The notes: generated by a model not told the origin, from the sequence alone. A stretch of 7,435 bases of DNA from Deltaproteobacteria bacterium (GCA_015492355.1 WGFF01000079.1:1-7435), one strand, 5' to 3'; positions 1 through 7,435 are shown, numbered from the stretch's first letter. Made by a program: numbers and translations.

Positions 1-1
1 G

Positions 2-259
2 ACGGATAAGATGATATTGAACGGAAACTTCGTTGAAAAGTACAGATCAGTGGGTTTTATAAAAGAGATAGAGGATATGGTTAAAAGATGTCCCGGTTGT
101 ATGTATGCCTGTTGGCCAGAGATAACATATATGTGCAGAGATCCATTTGTCTTTGCAGAGAGGGTTTTTCAGGGTATAAGGGTGAATCTATCAAAAAGAA
201 GGACCTTCAGTACCGAAGAGATGGTTAATCTTGCAGAACATATAAGGAACTCATCCTGA
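2..259 (+). CDS. C-terminal end of a probable radical SAM enzyme with an auxiliary Fe-S cysteine cluster (5' partial)
   Basis: The reading frame is open from base 2 with no stop before the TGA at 257-259, so the gene starts upstream of the window and the ATG at 11 is probably internal. Only about 85 C-terminal residues are visible. Counting from that ATG, cysteines lie at residues 27, 30, 34 and 42 (CPGCMYACW then MC), a CxxCxxxCx7C spacing that could ligate a 4Fe-4S cluster. Such C-terminal cysteine sets are typical of the SPASM or twitch regions of radical SAM enzymes, and the CxGCMYxCWPE style fits members found in cell-surface or secondary-metabolism loci. The radical SAM CxxxCxxC core itself is outside the window, so the family is inferred from the tail alone. 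The gene ends 8 bases before the membrane-protein gene and is probably co-transcribed with it. An unrelated ferredoxin-like or zinc-binding tail is the main alternative. Confidence 0.6.
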   Translation, partial: TDKMILNGNFVEKYRSVGFIKEIEDMVKRCPGCMYACWPEITYMCRDPFVFAERVFQGIRVNLSKRRTFSTEEMVNLAEHIRNSS

Positions 260-267
260 TAAGTAGG

Positions 268-3200
268 GTGACACGCATTCTTCCGATATTGGTAATAGCT
301 GGTATCCTTTTACTTTTTACAGGAAGGTATCTTTTGTACGGTGTGCCCCATGAGTTTATCACCGGCGAATACAAGGGTACCTTTGAAGGTGATTATGATT
401 TCACCCTTGAGCTTGTAGAATCGCTCAAAGAATGGGGTACAATACCGCTCTGGAGCGAGACCTATTCAGGACCAATTGGTGTATTTGCAACAAATTTTCA
501 TGTCTTTGAACAGGCATTCCTCTATCTCTTCACAGGCAACCTTGCCCTCTCGATAAAGATCCTTCAGGTTCTCCAGATGTTTATCGCTGGCATGGGGATG
601 TATCTACTCTCTCTTTATCTTTTCGGTGACAGGGTGGGTGCTCTTTTCTCTGCTGTTCTGTATATGTTTACTCCGTTCTATCTGGGACACCTCTTAAGCT
701 ATCTGCACTACACAGGTGTTTACCTGCTCGCCCCTATGGTATATCTTCTGATTCTCAAGACAGTAAAGGGTGAGGGGATTCAGTATCCCCTTCTCCTTTC
801 CATGGTTATGACCTATTCACTCCTCTCCCATCCACAGAATGTCTTTATAGGTGGTATATTTTATGTACTATTCTTCATAATGGTAGGTGGGTATGAGGTG
901 GTGTCTTCACCTCGTCCTCATCTATACACCGTACTAAAGAGGATTGCATTCTCAGGGATTCTTGTTGTACTTATAACCTTTCTTCTTTCTGCCTTTACCG
1001 TCCTGCCTACCCTTGTACATAATTATCCCTATCTTAGAACGTCATGGGTCAAAGGTGCGGAGGAACTCGTAAAGATCGACTACGGTCATATAGGGACACA
1101 TTCCCAGACCTTGCTTGCAACCATCTCGCTACAGCACTGGCCCTGGCTCATGACACCCATTATTGGAGGGGAATATCCTCCCTGGTACTTTATGATGCTC
1201 TATATGCTACCCTTTGTGCTTTTTGTGTTTTCCCTCCCCTTGAGATTTACATGGATAACCGCTGTATTCCTGGTGATTGCTGTTATTTCTGTACAGATAG
1301 CCCTTGGAGTCAATACAAAGTTATCGCTTTTCAATCTTGCCTCCTCATATCTCCCATTTTTTGGAATGTCGAGGACACCATACACATATATAAACCATGC
1401 CATTCTTGTATTCTGTTTGTTTTCCTCGGTAACGTTCCTGTGGCTTTCAGAGAGGATACTTGCGTGTATTGGGACAAAGCCATCCACAAACAATGGACAA
1501 TCTGTGAAGTGGATACTTTTTTTCGTCCTTGCACTACCCTATCTCTTTGCAGGATACCATTATGCAACCAGATACAACTGGACACTCATACCAGCAAAAC
1601 AACCCAGATATCTGAACCAGGTATGGCACTGGCTCGGCAAAAACAACAAAGCCAGAACAAGGGTAATAGAAACCTGCGGTATACCAACAGCAATGCTTCT
1701 TGGACAGAGGATGCTCCCCAATCAGGTCGATCTCCTTGAAAGATTCTATCAGAAGGATTATCTCCCAAGATATCTTTCACTCCTTGGTTTTGAGTACATC
1801 ATAACCCCAAGACTACATTCCATGAGGAGGTATACCTTTGATAGAAGGGGATACAGGATACCTTCTGTATTCGATAACTCGGAGAATCTGGAGGAATTCT
1901 ATTCTGCACTTACAACCGAGTATTTTTTCATCTACGAGCGCCTTAAAGAGGACCCTGCCTTTGCACTCTACACAGCAGGTACGAAAGATGTTGCCATATT
2001 CAAGAATCTAACTGCCTTCGACGATTATATATTGTACCCTGCCAGGGTGCTGATGATACTGGGAGGAACAGATGGGTACGATATCCTTTCGCTGGAGCGC
2101 CTGAACAGAGGTGGGAGAATTGCCCCAGTTTTCATTGCCCAGTCTGAGAATCTTAAGAGGATCGATGAACTGAAGGATATTGCAGAAGCCATCGTCCTCC
2201 ACAATACCGATGCACAGGATCTTACGATGCTCACTAACAGAGACCACATCCTTTTCCTCAAGCCCAGGGTTGGAAATCCAAAGAACTGGGACCTTGCCTT
2301 TGCCTCCTATGGTATACAACAGCCCTTTCCACAGCATGACCACTCCATAGGTAACTCACTCTTCGGGGAACTTACATTCGCTGATTATGCACTCACAACT
2401 GCCAGGCGTAACAGCAGGCTAACCTACACCGCGATATTAGATGACACTGATTCATACACCATAATGCTCAGAACCTACGGTGGCAAGAACCATTCAACAA
2501 TTTCATTCCATATAGATGGTACAAAGACAGGCACGTACAGGCAGGATACATACAGGGGATTTAAATGGATCACCGTATGGAAGGGGGTATTGAAAAGGGG
2601 TACGCATACTTTTAAGATTACCGTGGATGAGGACAAAAAGACCTTTATAGATTCACTGGCTGTTGTGAAGACATCCGATATCAAAGGGATGCTCTCTGAG
2701 GTCAGGGGAGATTTCAGGGGTATCCCCACTGTATACATATACAACAAAAAAAGATTCAGGATAATAGAAGAGGGGAGACTTTCTTCGACAATAGATATCC
2801 TCGATGGAGGTACCTATACACCTGTCATAAGATTGACCACACACTCTCCACCATCTGATACCGGTATGATCGAACTTATAATAGATGGTAAGAGGGCAGG
2901 GGGCATAAGGTATGGCGATTTAGATAAAAAAAGGGAGTTCATCCTCTCACAGATAGAACTTGGATCTGGGGTACATACGATAGATATAGTGGGTCTTAGG
3001 GAGGGGATTTACCTCGACCTCTTCACCCTTTTTGGTAAGGTGAAGTGGACGAGAGAAGATATCTCCATAGCGTTCGATTATACCAAAACTGGTCCAGCAT
3101 CGTACAATCTCAGGGTGGCATCACATAGTCCTTTCCTGGTGGTATTCAACGAGACCAACTACCCTGGATGGCACCTAAAAGTGGGGGATAATAATATAGA

Positions 3201-3396
3201 GCCTATTATAGTGAATATGTTTATGAACGGATTTATCCTCCCAGGGGGTGAGTTCAACGGGAGGATTTACTATTCAAATACCATTCAGAACCTTGGCATA
3301 CTGCTATCTGTAGCCACCTTTTTCGCTGTCTGTACGGCTGTCCTGTGGCTATCCATACGGAATTTCTTTAAAAGAAAAGAGACCTTCATGGGATAA
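268..3396 (+). CDS. Large polytopic YfhO-like (GT-C fold) membrane glycosyltransferase candidate with extracytoplasmic beta domains
   Basis: This 1042-residue protein begins with an uncharged helix (about residues 4-24). An acidic loop follows, containing GDYDF (41-45) and then IPLWSETYSGP, the layout of YfhO / GT-C proteins, where a first-loop aspartate is often catalytic. Many hydrophobic helices fill the region to about residue 431. Residues 432-1005 are largely hydrophilic and probably extracytoplasmic. They include two carbohydrate-binding-module-like beta stretches (about 712-801 and 837-925), and then a segment with SPFLVVFNETNYPGW (954-968), very like the YfhO C-terminal domain. One last helix (about 1009-1030) precedes a basic tail, RNFFKRKE. 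YfhO of Bacillus helps glycosylate lipoteichoic acid using a lipid-linked sugar; the acceptor here is unknown. The protein is longer than usual YfhO members. The GTG start at 268 follows the upstream stop by 8 bases and lacks a well-placed Shine-Dalgarno sequence; an in-frame stop at 226-228 rules out a much longer N-terminus. Translation may depend on re-initiation. Confidence 0.72.
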   Translation: MTRILPILVIAGILLLFTGRYLLYGVPHEFITGEYKGTFEGDYDFTLELVESLKEWGTIPLWSETYSGPIGVFATNFHVFEQAFLYLFTGNLALSIKILQVLQMFIAGMGMYLLSLYLFGDRVGALFSAVLYMFTPFYLGHLLSYLHYTGVYLLAPMVYLLILKTVKGEGIQYPLLLSMVMTYSLLSHPQNVFIGGIFYVLFFIMVGGYEVVSSPRPHLYTVLKRIAFSGILVVLITFLLSAFTVLPTLVHNYPYLRTSWVKGAEELVKIDYGHIGTHSQTLLATISLQHWPWLMTPIIGGEYPPWYFMMLYMLPFVLFVFSLPLRFTWITAVFLVIAVISVQIALGVNTKLSLFNLASSYLPFFGMSRTPYTYINHAILVFCLFSSVTFLWLSERILACIGTKPSTNNGQSVKWILFFVLALPYLFAGYHYATRYNWTLIPAKQPRYLNQVWHWLGKNNKARTRVIETCGIPTAMLLGQRMLPNQVDLLERFYQKDYLPRYLSLLGFEYIITPRLHSMRRYTFDRRGYRIPSVFDNSENLEEFYSALTTEYFFIYERLKEDPAFALYTAGTKDVAIFKNLTAFDDYILYPARVLMILGGTDGYDILSLERLNRGGRIAPVFIAQSENLKRIDELKDIAEAIVLHNTDAQDLTMLTNRDHILFLKPRVGNPKNWDLAFASYGIQQPFPQHDHSIGNSLFGELTFADYALTTARRNSRLTYTAILDDTDSYTIMLRTYGGKNHSTISFHIDGTKTGTYRQDTYRGFKWITVWKGVLKRGTHTFKITVDEDKKTFIDSLAVVKTSDIKGMLSEVRGDFRGIPTVYIYNKKRFRIIEEGRLSSTIDILDGGTYTPVIRLTTHSPPSDTGMIELIIDGKRAGGIRYGDLDKKREFILSQIELGSGVHTIDIVGLREGIYLDLFTLFGKVKWTREDISIAFDYTKTGPASYNLRVASHSPFLVVFNETNYPGWHLKVGDNNIEPIIVNMFMNGFILPGGEFNGRIYYSNTIQNLGILLSVATFFAVCTAVLWLSIRNFFKRKETFMG

Positions 3397-3397
3397 G

Positions 3398-3425
3398 TTG
3401 ACTTTTTGAGGACTTCGTGTATATT
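3398..3425 (+). promoter_or_regulatory. Candidate sigma70-type promoter for the GGDEF/EAL gene
   Basis: TTGACT (3398-3403) and TATATT (3420-3425) are separated by 16 bases and match the TTGACA and TATAAT consensus at five of six positions each. The -35 box begins two bases after the TAA stop of the membrane-protein gene. Transcription would start near 3432, giving a leader of about 175 bases before the signalling gene. A promoter here means that gene can be expressed independently of the upstream pair. This is a pattern match only, and AT-rich bases around 3420-3436 make chance matches easier. Confidence 0.5.
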
Positions 3426-3522
3426 TTTTACAAAAATCCTCTTGAGGATGGAACGATTCAGCCCATGGGAACTGCAATGTTAGGAAGATATGGTGTATAA
3501 ACCCGGCTTCAGGTGATGGATT

Positions 3523-3529
3523 GAGGTGG
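3523..3529 (+). promoter_or_regulatory. Strong ribosome binding site in the leader
   Basis: GAGGTGG is an almost ideal complement of the 16S rRNA tail (GGAGGTG). It lies 10 bases before the ATG at 3540, slightly longer than the usual spacing. It is the best Shine-Dalgarno match in the 211-base gap and points to the small leader ORF rather than to the large gene, whose own site (GGGGA, 3596-3600) is weaker. Confidence 0.45.
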
Positions 3530-3539
3530 ATGCCCTATC

Positions 3540-3611
3540 ATGGATACTATCGAAGAGGTCTGGTTTGTTCGTGAACTTATCTTTTTATTCATCACGGGGA
3601 TAATTGAATGA
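3540..3611 (+). CDS. Possible 23-residue leader peptide, stop overlapping the next start (ATGA)
   Basis: This small ORF opens with ATG at 3540 and ends with TGA at 3609-3611, which shares four bases (ATGA, 3608-3611) with the start of the GGDEF/EAL gene. The frame is bounded upstream by a TGA at 3522-3524, so it cannot be longer. The peptide starts MDTIEEVWFVRE and continues with a short hydrophobic run (LIFLFITGII); it is too short for a confident membrane segment and I recognise no family. The strong GAGGTGG site upstream and the ATGA overlap suggest that ribosomes finishing this ORF re-initiate on the large gene. It could equally be a chance ORF, since 23 codons is short. Confidence 0.35.
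   Translation: MDTIEEVWFVRELIFLFITGIIE
3596..3600 (+). promoter_or_regulatory. Weak Shine-Dalgarno sequence of the GGDEF/EAL gene
   Basis: GGGGA lies 7 bases before the ATG at 3608. It is an imperfect match to GGAGG but well spaced. Together with an in-frame TGA at 3605-3607 directly before the ATG, it fixes 3608 as the earliest possible start. Confidence 0.45.
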
Positions 3612-6600
3612 AGCAGGCTCGTGTTTCCCTCGCCCAAAAGGCATTCCTTGCAGTCATTCTCATCCTTCTGCCCATACTCATCACATTCATAGCTGGATAC
3701 AGCAGAAATAAAGAACATCTGGAGGGGCATATACTCGACGATCTTACGGCGGTTGCAGAGGCATACAAGGGTCAGGTCTACCAGTTCCTCGAGATGTTAA
3801 GGAGGCGTGCAGAGGACTTTGCAAGCGATGGCTTCATCAGAGAAAGGCTAAAGGAGATAGTCGAGGGCAGGGTAGAGAATGTCCCTATACTAAATAAACA
3901 TCTTGTAAAAAACAAGATGATTCTGGACGAGACCATCTACAAGATCAGTATCCTTTCTCTGTACGGTAGGGTGGTTGCCTCCACAGTGGACAGGGATGTG
4001 GGGGAAGACCTGTCTGGTGAAAGACTATTTTTGCTGGGACAAAAGGCTACCACTATTGTGGAGGCAAAAGATACTGACGGTGTATCAACACTTGCGATCT
4101 CAACACCTGTTAGGGCAAGGGAAGGGGGGCAGACCATAGGTGTGCTTGTTAATTTTGTGCGTCTTTCTGAGTTAAGTAGACTCCTCCTTGGCGAATTTAC
4201 AGAAGAAGAGGGTATACCCCTGAGTATCGAAAAAAAGCGCAAAACAATGGAGGTCTATATTGTCAACGGTGATAAGCTGATGATTACCGAGTCTATCTTC
4301 ATAAAAGATGCCATGATGCGACAGATAGTGGATACAGAGCCTGTAAGGAGGTGTCTTGCCAACGGTGAGGACATGGAAGGATTTTACAACAACTATCTGG
4401 GGATGACGGTTGCTGGTGTTTCTATGTGTCTTAAGGGATTTAACTGGACGCTTCTGGTTGAGGTTGAGGCAGAAGAGGTGATGGCTCCTGCAAAAGATAT
4501 GCTGAGAGACGCACTTATAACAGGTGTGATAGTGTTCGGGCTCATAGGGGGTTTGCTTTTTGTCTTTATAAGGACTGTTGTATTGCCACTCCGCAAGATA
4601 TCGAGGGCGGCTGAGGAGATAGCAGAGGGGCAGTTTGATATCACCATTCCTGTTAAGACAACCGATGAGATAGGGTTGTTAAGTGATGCATTCAACAGCA
4701 TGGTGTCCCAGATAAAAGCCAGAACAACCGCACTGAAAGAGAGTGAGGAGAAGCTCAAAATAGCACAGCGCATAGCCCAGATGGGAAGCTGGGAATGGGA
4801 CCTGGTAGGTAACAGGCTTTATCTCTCAGAGGAACTCCTGAGAATTCTCGGTATAGGGGCTGAGGAATTCAAAAACACCTATGATGATTTTCTCAGGTTT
4901 GTCCATCCTGAAGATAGGGGATTTTTAAAGTCCTCTGTCGATAAGGCTCTAAAGGGGGAGGAATCGTTAAGTGTTGAATTTAGGTTGTTGAGAGCGGATG
5001 GGATGGAACGATACATACATTCCGAAGGCGAGGTGACATTTGGTAAGGATGGTAGAGCCATCAAGATGGTGGGTACCATCCAGGATATTACAGAGCGTAA
5101 AAGGGTGGAAGAAGAGATAAGGATGCTTGCAAGATTCCCAGCAGAAAGTCCATTCCCTGTGATGCGTATTACAAAGGATGGTATACTCCAGTATGCAAAT
5201 AGTGCGAGCGAACTCCTTGTAAGTGAGTGGTGTTACAGGGAGGGTTGTTTAACCGATGAAAACAGAAAATTGATACTGGAAACGTACGAATCACAGAAGA
5301 GTAAAGAGATAGAGGTGAGGGTCAGGGACAGGATATTCACCATCATTATCGTTCCCATTGTAGATACAGGTTATCTCTATCTCTATGGTCTCGACATAAC
5401 AGATCGTAGAAAGGCAGAGGAAGAGGAACTCAGAAGAAGGGACAGGATAGCCAAACAACAGGAAGCCATTGTCAGGCTTACGACAACAATCTTTATCGAG
5501 GGAAAGGACCTGGACAGCATATTCGACATGATAACGAGGCTTGCCTGTGAGACGATGGATGTTGCAAGAACGGGTATATGGCTCTTTGAGGAAGAGGGAA
5601 GGGAACTCAAATGCGTAAAACTCTATAGCAGAAGCGATGAGACGTACTCCTCTGGCAGGGTACTTAACACAGATAATTATCCAGAGTTTCTATCCGCCCT
5701 CGAGTCTGGCTGGCCCATTGATGCGAGCAATGCGACAGAGGATGCACGAACCATTGAACTCAGGGATGCCTATCTTGTACCTGAAGGGGTCACATCCCTT
5801 CTTGTTGCCCCTGTACGGCTCGCAGGCAGGATGGCTGGTGGTGTATTCTTCGAGGATACAGGTAATGGACGTGGATGGCGTCCTGATGAGGTGAGTTTTG
5901 CCACAGAGGTTGCAGAACAGACAGCCCAGGCAATCATTGCGGATGAGCATAGACGAACAGAATTTGAACTTAAAAAACTATCAGCAGCCATAGAGCACAG
6001 CATAAATGTTGTATTCATTACCGATGTAAGTGGTATCATTCAATACGTCAATCCCATGTTTGAGAAGATAACGGAATATTCCCAGAAGGAGGCTATAGGA
6101 CAGAAAGCCAGCATACTGTCCTCTGGTGAGACCCCCAAGGAGCTGTACGAGGATATGTGGAGGACCATACTCTCAGGCAGGACGTGGCGGGGTATACTTA
6201 AAAACAAGAGAAAAGGCGGGGGGTTTTACTGGTGTAACAGTGTGGTCACACCGATAAAAAACGAGAAGGGAGAGATTACCCACTTTCTGGCTGTGCAGGA
6301 GGATATTACAGAGAAAAGGATATCAGAGGAGAGGATACAGTACCTTGCCTCTTACGATGTAACCACAGGGCTTTTCAACCGCACACGCTTCATGAAGGAA
6401 CTCAACGACTGGATATCCTATTCACGGATCACAAAGAAACAGGGTGTGTTCTTTCTGGTTGATCTCGATCATTTCAAGTTCATCAATGACACATACGGGC
6501 ACATAATGGGTGATGAGATACTCAGACGTATGGCGAGATTGATACAGATGACCCTCCGTGAAACACTCAAGTTGAAATTCAGAAAGGGGCTCGAACAGGA

Positions 6601-7435
6601 GATGATTATCGGGCGTATAAGCAGTGATGAGTTTGGGATCTTTATTCCGTCAGTGAACAAGGAACAGGGTATAGAGGTGGCTGAGATACTGCGAAAGAAG
6701 ATAGAATCCTTCAGACCTGTGGAGGCATACAGTCATCTTACAGCGAGTATAGGTATTGTCATATATCCTGAACACGGGGATACTACCAAGGAGCTTATAA
6801 CAAAGGCTGATGCTGCGATGTATCGTGCAAAGGAACTCGGCAGAAACAAGACCCATGTCTACAGACCTGAGGACAGGGACCTTGAAAACATACACTCGAG
6901 ACTGATATGGAAGGAACGTATCCTCGATGCCCTTGAAGAGGATCGTTTTGTACCATGGTTCCAGCCTGTGCTCGATCTCAGGGAGAACAGGGTTAACCAT
7001 TATGAAGCCCTTGCAAGGATGGAGGACGAAAAGGGGAATATATTACTGCCAGGTGCATTCATAGATATTGCAGAAAGATTCGGTATCATCGGCTCCATAG
7101 ACAGGGTCATGATAGAGAAGACCATGAAGTTACAGGCAGAGAAGGCCCGGCAGGGCAAACACCTCTTTTTCTCCATGAACCTTTCAGGAAAGGAACTCGG
7201 GGACAGGGAACTCCTTACATTTCTCAGAAACAGGATAGAACAGACCGGGGCAGAACCGAATTACCTTATCTTTGAGATAACAGAGACAGCCGCTGTACAG
7301 GACCTCGACAGGGCTATAAAATTCATAGATGCCCTGAGATCGATGGGATGCCATTTCTCCCTTGATGACTTCGGGGTAGGCTTTACATCCTTTCTGTACC
7401 TCAGGGAGCTCAAGGTCGATTTTATAAAGATAGAC
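3608..7435 (+). CDS. Membrane-bound multi-sensor c-di-GMP protein: Cache-HAMP-PAS-PAS-GAF-PAS-GGDEF(SSDEF)-EAL (3' partial)
   Basis: 1276 codons are visible without a stop. TM1 is at residues 12-31. A roughly 270-residue periplasmic sensor follows, with double-Cache-like sequence (SLYGRVVAST, then STPVRAREGGQTIGVLVNF), then TM2 at 303-321. The HAMP linker has VVLPLRKI and DEIGLLSDAFNSM (353 onward). PAS1 (about 385-498) has GSWEWDL and ends QDITERK; a PAS-like domain (504-600) ends DITDRRK. A charged, probably coiled-coil linker leads to GAF (622-778), then PAS3 (787-903). The GGDEF domain (911-1090) keeps D952, N960 and D969, but its signature is SSDEF (1005-1009), no RxxD inhibitory site is visible, and about 12 extra residues precede it. 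The EAL domain starts near 1108 and keeps E1133 (EALAR), N1191, E1223, E1226, D1253, D1254 and K1274 at exactly the spacing of active phosphodiesterases such as RocR; the last glutamate and glutamine are outside the window. It probably hydrolyses c-di-GMP to pGpG at the inner membrane in response to periplasmic and cytoplasmic signals. About 80 or more residues are missing. Confidence 0.93.
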   Translation, partial: MKQARVSLAQKAFLAVILILLPILITFIAGYSRNKEHLEGHILDDLTAVAEAYKGQVYQFLEMLRRRAEDFASDGFIRERLKEIVEGRVENVPILNKHLVKNKMILDETIYKISILSLYGRVVASTVDRDVGEDLSGERLFLLGQKATTIVEAKDTDGVSTLAISTPVRAREGGQTIGVLVNFVRLSELSRLLLGEFTEEEGIPLSIEKKRKTMEVYIVNGDKLMITESIFIKDAMMRQIVDTEPVRRCLANGEDMEGFYNNYLGMTVAGVSMCLKGFNWTLLVEVEAEEVMAPAKDMLRDALITGVIVFGLIGGLLFVFIRTVVLPLRKISRAAEEIAEGQFDITIPVKTTDEIGLLSDAFNSMVSQIKARTTALKESEEKLKIAQRIAQMGSWEWDLVGNRLYLSEELLRILGIGAEEFKNTYDDFLRFVHPEDRGFLKSSVDKALKGEESLSVEFRLLRADGMERYIHSEGEVTFGKDGRAIKMVGTIQDITERKRVEEEIRMLARFPAESPFPVMRITKDGILQYANSASELLVSEWCYREGCLTDENRKLILETYESQKSKEIEVRVRDRIFTIIIVPIVDTGYLYLYGLDITDRRKAEEEELRRRDRIAKQQEAIVRLTTTIFIEGKDLDSIFDMITRLACETMDVARTGIWLFEEEGRELKCVKLYSRSDETYSSGRVLNTDNYPEFLSALESGWPIDASNATEDARTIELRDAYLVPEGVTSLLVAPVRLAGRMAGGVFFEDTGNGRGWRPDEVSFATEVAEQTAQAIIADEHRRTEFELKKLSAAIEHSINVVFITDVSGIIQYVNPMFEKITEYSQKEAIGQKASILSSGETPKELYEDMWRTILSGRTWRGILKNKRKGGGFYWCNSVVTPIKNEKGEITHFLAVQEDITEKRISEERIQYLASYDVTTGLFNRTRFMKELNDWISYSRITKKQGVFFLVDLDHFKFINDTYGHIMGDEILRRMARLIQMTLRETLKLKFRKGLEQEMIIGRISSDEFGIFIPSVNKEQGIEVAEILRKKIESFRPVEAYSHLTASIGIVIYPEHGDTTKELITKADAAMYRAKELGRNKTHVYRPEDRDLENIHSRLIWKERILDALEEDRFVPWFQPVLDLRENRVNHYEALARMEDEKGNILLPGAFIDIAERFGIIGSIDRVMIEKTMKLQAEKARQGKHLFFSMNLSGKELGDRELLTFLRNRIEQTGAEPNYLIFEITETAAVQDLDRAIKFIDALRSMGCHFSLDDFGVGFTSFLYLRELKVDFIKID

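Noticed and set aside
1044..1739. A 231-codon open frame on the plus strand inside the membrane-protein gene.
   Set aside because: It is a +2 frame shadow; its peptide is rich in Cys, His and Arg without domain character, while the main frame has clear membrane helices.
3436..3449. Inverted repeat ATCCT-CTTG-AGGAT next to a T-run, like a terminator.
   Set aside because: The stem is only five pairs of mostly A-T composition. The T-run would follow the hairpin only when read on the minus strand, where no gene is present.
3406..3483. Open frame from a TTG at 3406 to a TAG at 3481-3483, including the 11-residue MERFSPWELQC from the ATG at 3448.
   Set aside because: It overlaps the promoter, has no usable ribosome binding site and resembles nothing I recognise.
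3567..3576. Short palindrome GTTC-GT-GAAC in the leader.
   Set aside because: Ten bases with four-base arms is expected by chance, and it lies inside the putative leader ORF.
3430..3607. Possible GEMM (c-di-GMP) riboswitch in front of a c-di-GMP gene.
   Set aside because: The conserved class I and class II core sequences could not be found by eye; only a covariance search could revive this idea.
5083..6313. Identical 13-base words (GGATATTACAGAG) at 5083-5095 and 6301-6313, like a direct repeat.
   Set aside because: Both encode the conserved DIT-E end of PAS domains; the flanks differ, so this reflects protein motif and codon preference rather than a mobile repeat.
6650..7000. Minus-strand open frame of 116 codons, and several others opposite the large genes.
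   Set aside because: They lie antisense to strongly supported coding sequence, lack ribosome binding sites and show no recognisable motifs.

Overview
The window is a plus-strand stretch of a bacterial chromosome carrying three genes, two of them cut by the window edges, and one 211-base gap. Isoleucine is very often ATA and arginine very often AGG or AGA. This codon habit is seen in thermophilic and anaerobic lineages such as Nitrospirota (Thermodesulfovibrio-like) and some former Deltaproteobacteria. The lineage is only a guess; Gram-negative bacterium is the safer statement. No tRNA, rRNA, CRISPR array, transposase or integrase was seen, and nothing on the minus strand looks like a gene.

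Region 1 (1-259) is the C-terminal end of a protein with a compact CxxCxxxCx7C cysteine cluster, most likely a radical SAM enzyme with an auxiliary iron-sulfur site. Region 2 (268-3396) starts 8 bases later and encodes a 1042-residue polytopic membrane protein of the YfhO / GT-C type. It has a block of membrane helices, a long extracytoplasmic part with two carbohydrate-binding-module-like beta segments, a YfhO-like 'YPGW' segment and one final membrane helix. The first two genes are probably one transcription unit, perhaps concerned with modifying a surface glycan or lipid-linked sugar.

Region 3 (3397-3607) holds a good sigma70-like promoter directly after the stop of the membrane gene, followed by a leader of roughly 175 bases. 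The leader contains a 23-codon ORF with a strong ribosome binding site, and its stop overlaps the next start codon as ATGA, suggesting translational coupling.

Region 4 (3608 to the window end) is a very large cyclic-di-GMP signalling protein, with 1276 codons visible and the 3' end outside. Its order is TM, periplasmic double-Cache-like sensor, TM, HAMP, PAS, PAS-like, GAF, PAS, degenerate GGDEF (SSDEF) and EAL. All EAL catalytic residues that fall inside the window are present, so it is best read as a membrane-bound multi-input c-di-GMP phosphodiesterase whose GGDEF domain is probably regulatory. I found no convincing evidence of a wholly new system. The most notable points are the SSDEF domain with its insertion, the coupled leader ORF, and the enlarged YfhO-like protein.
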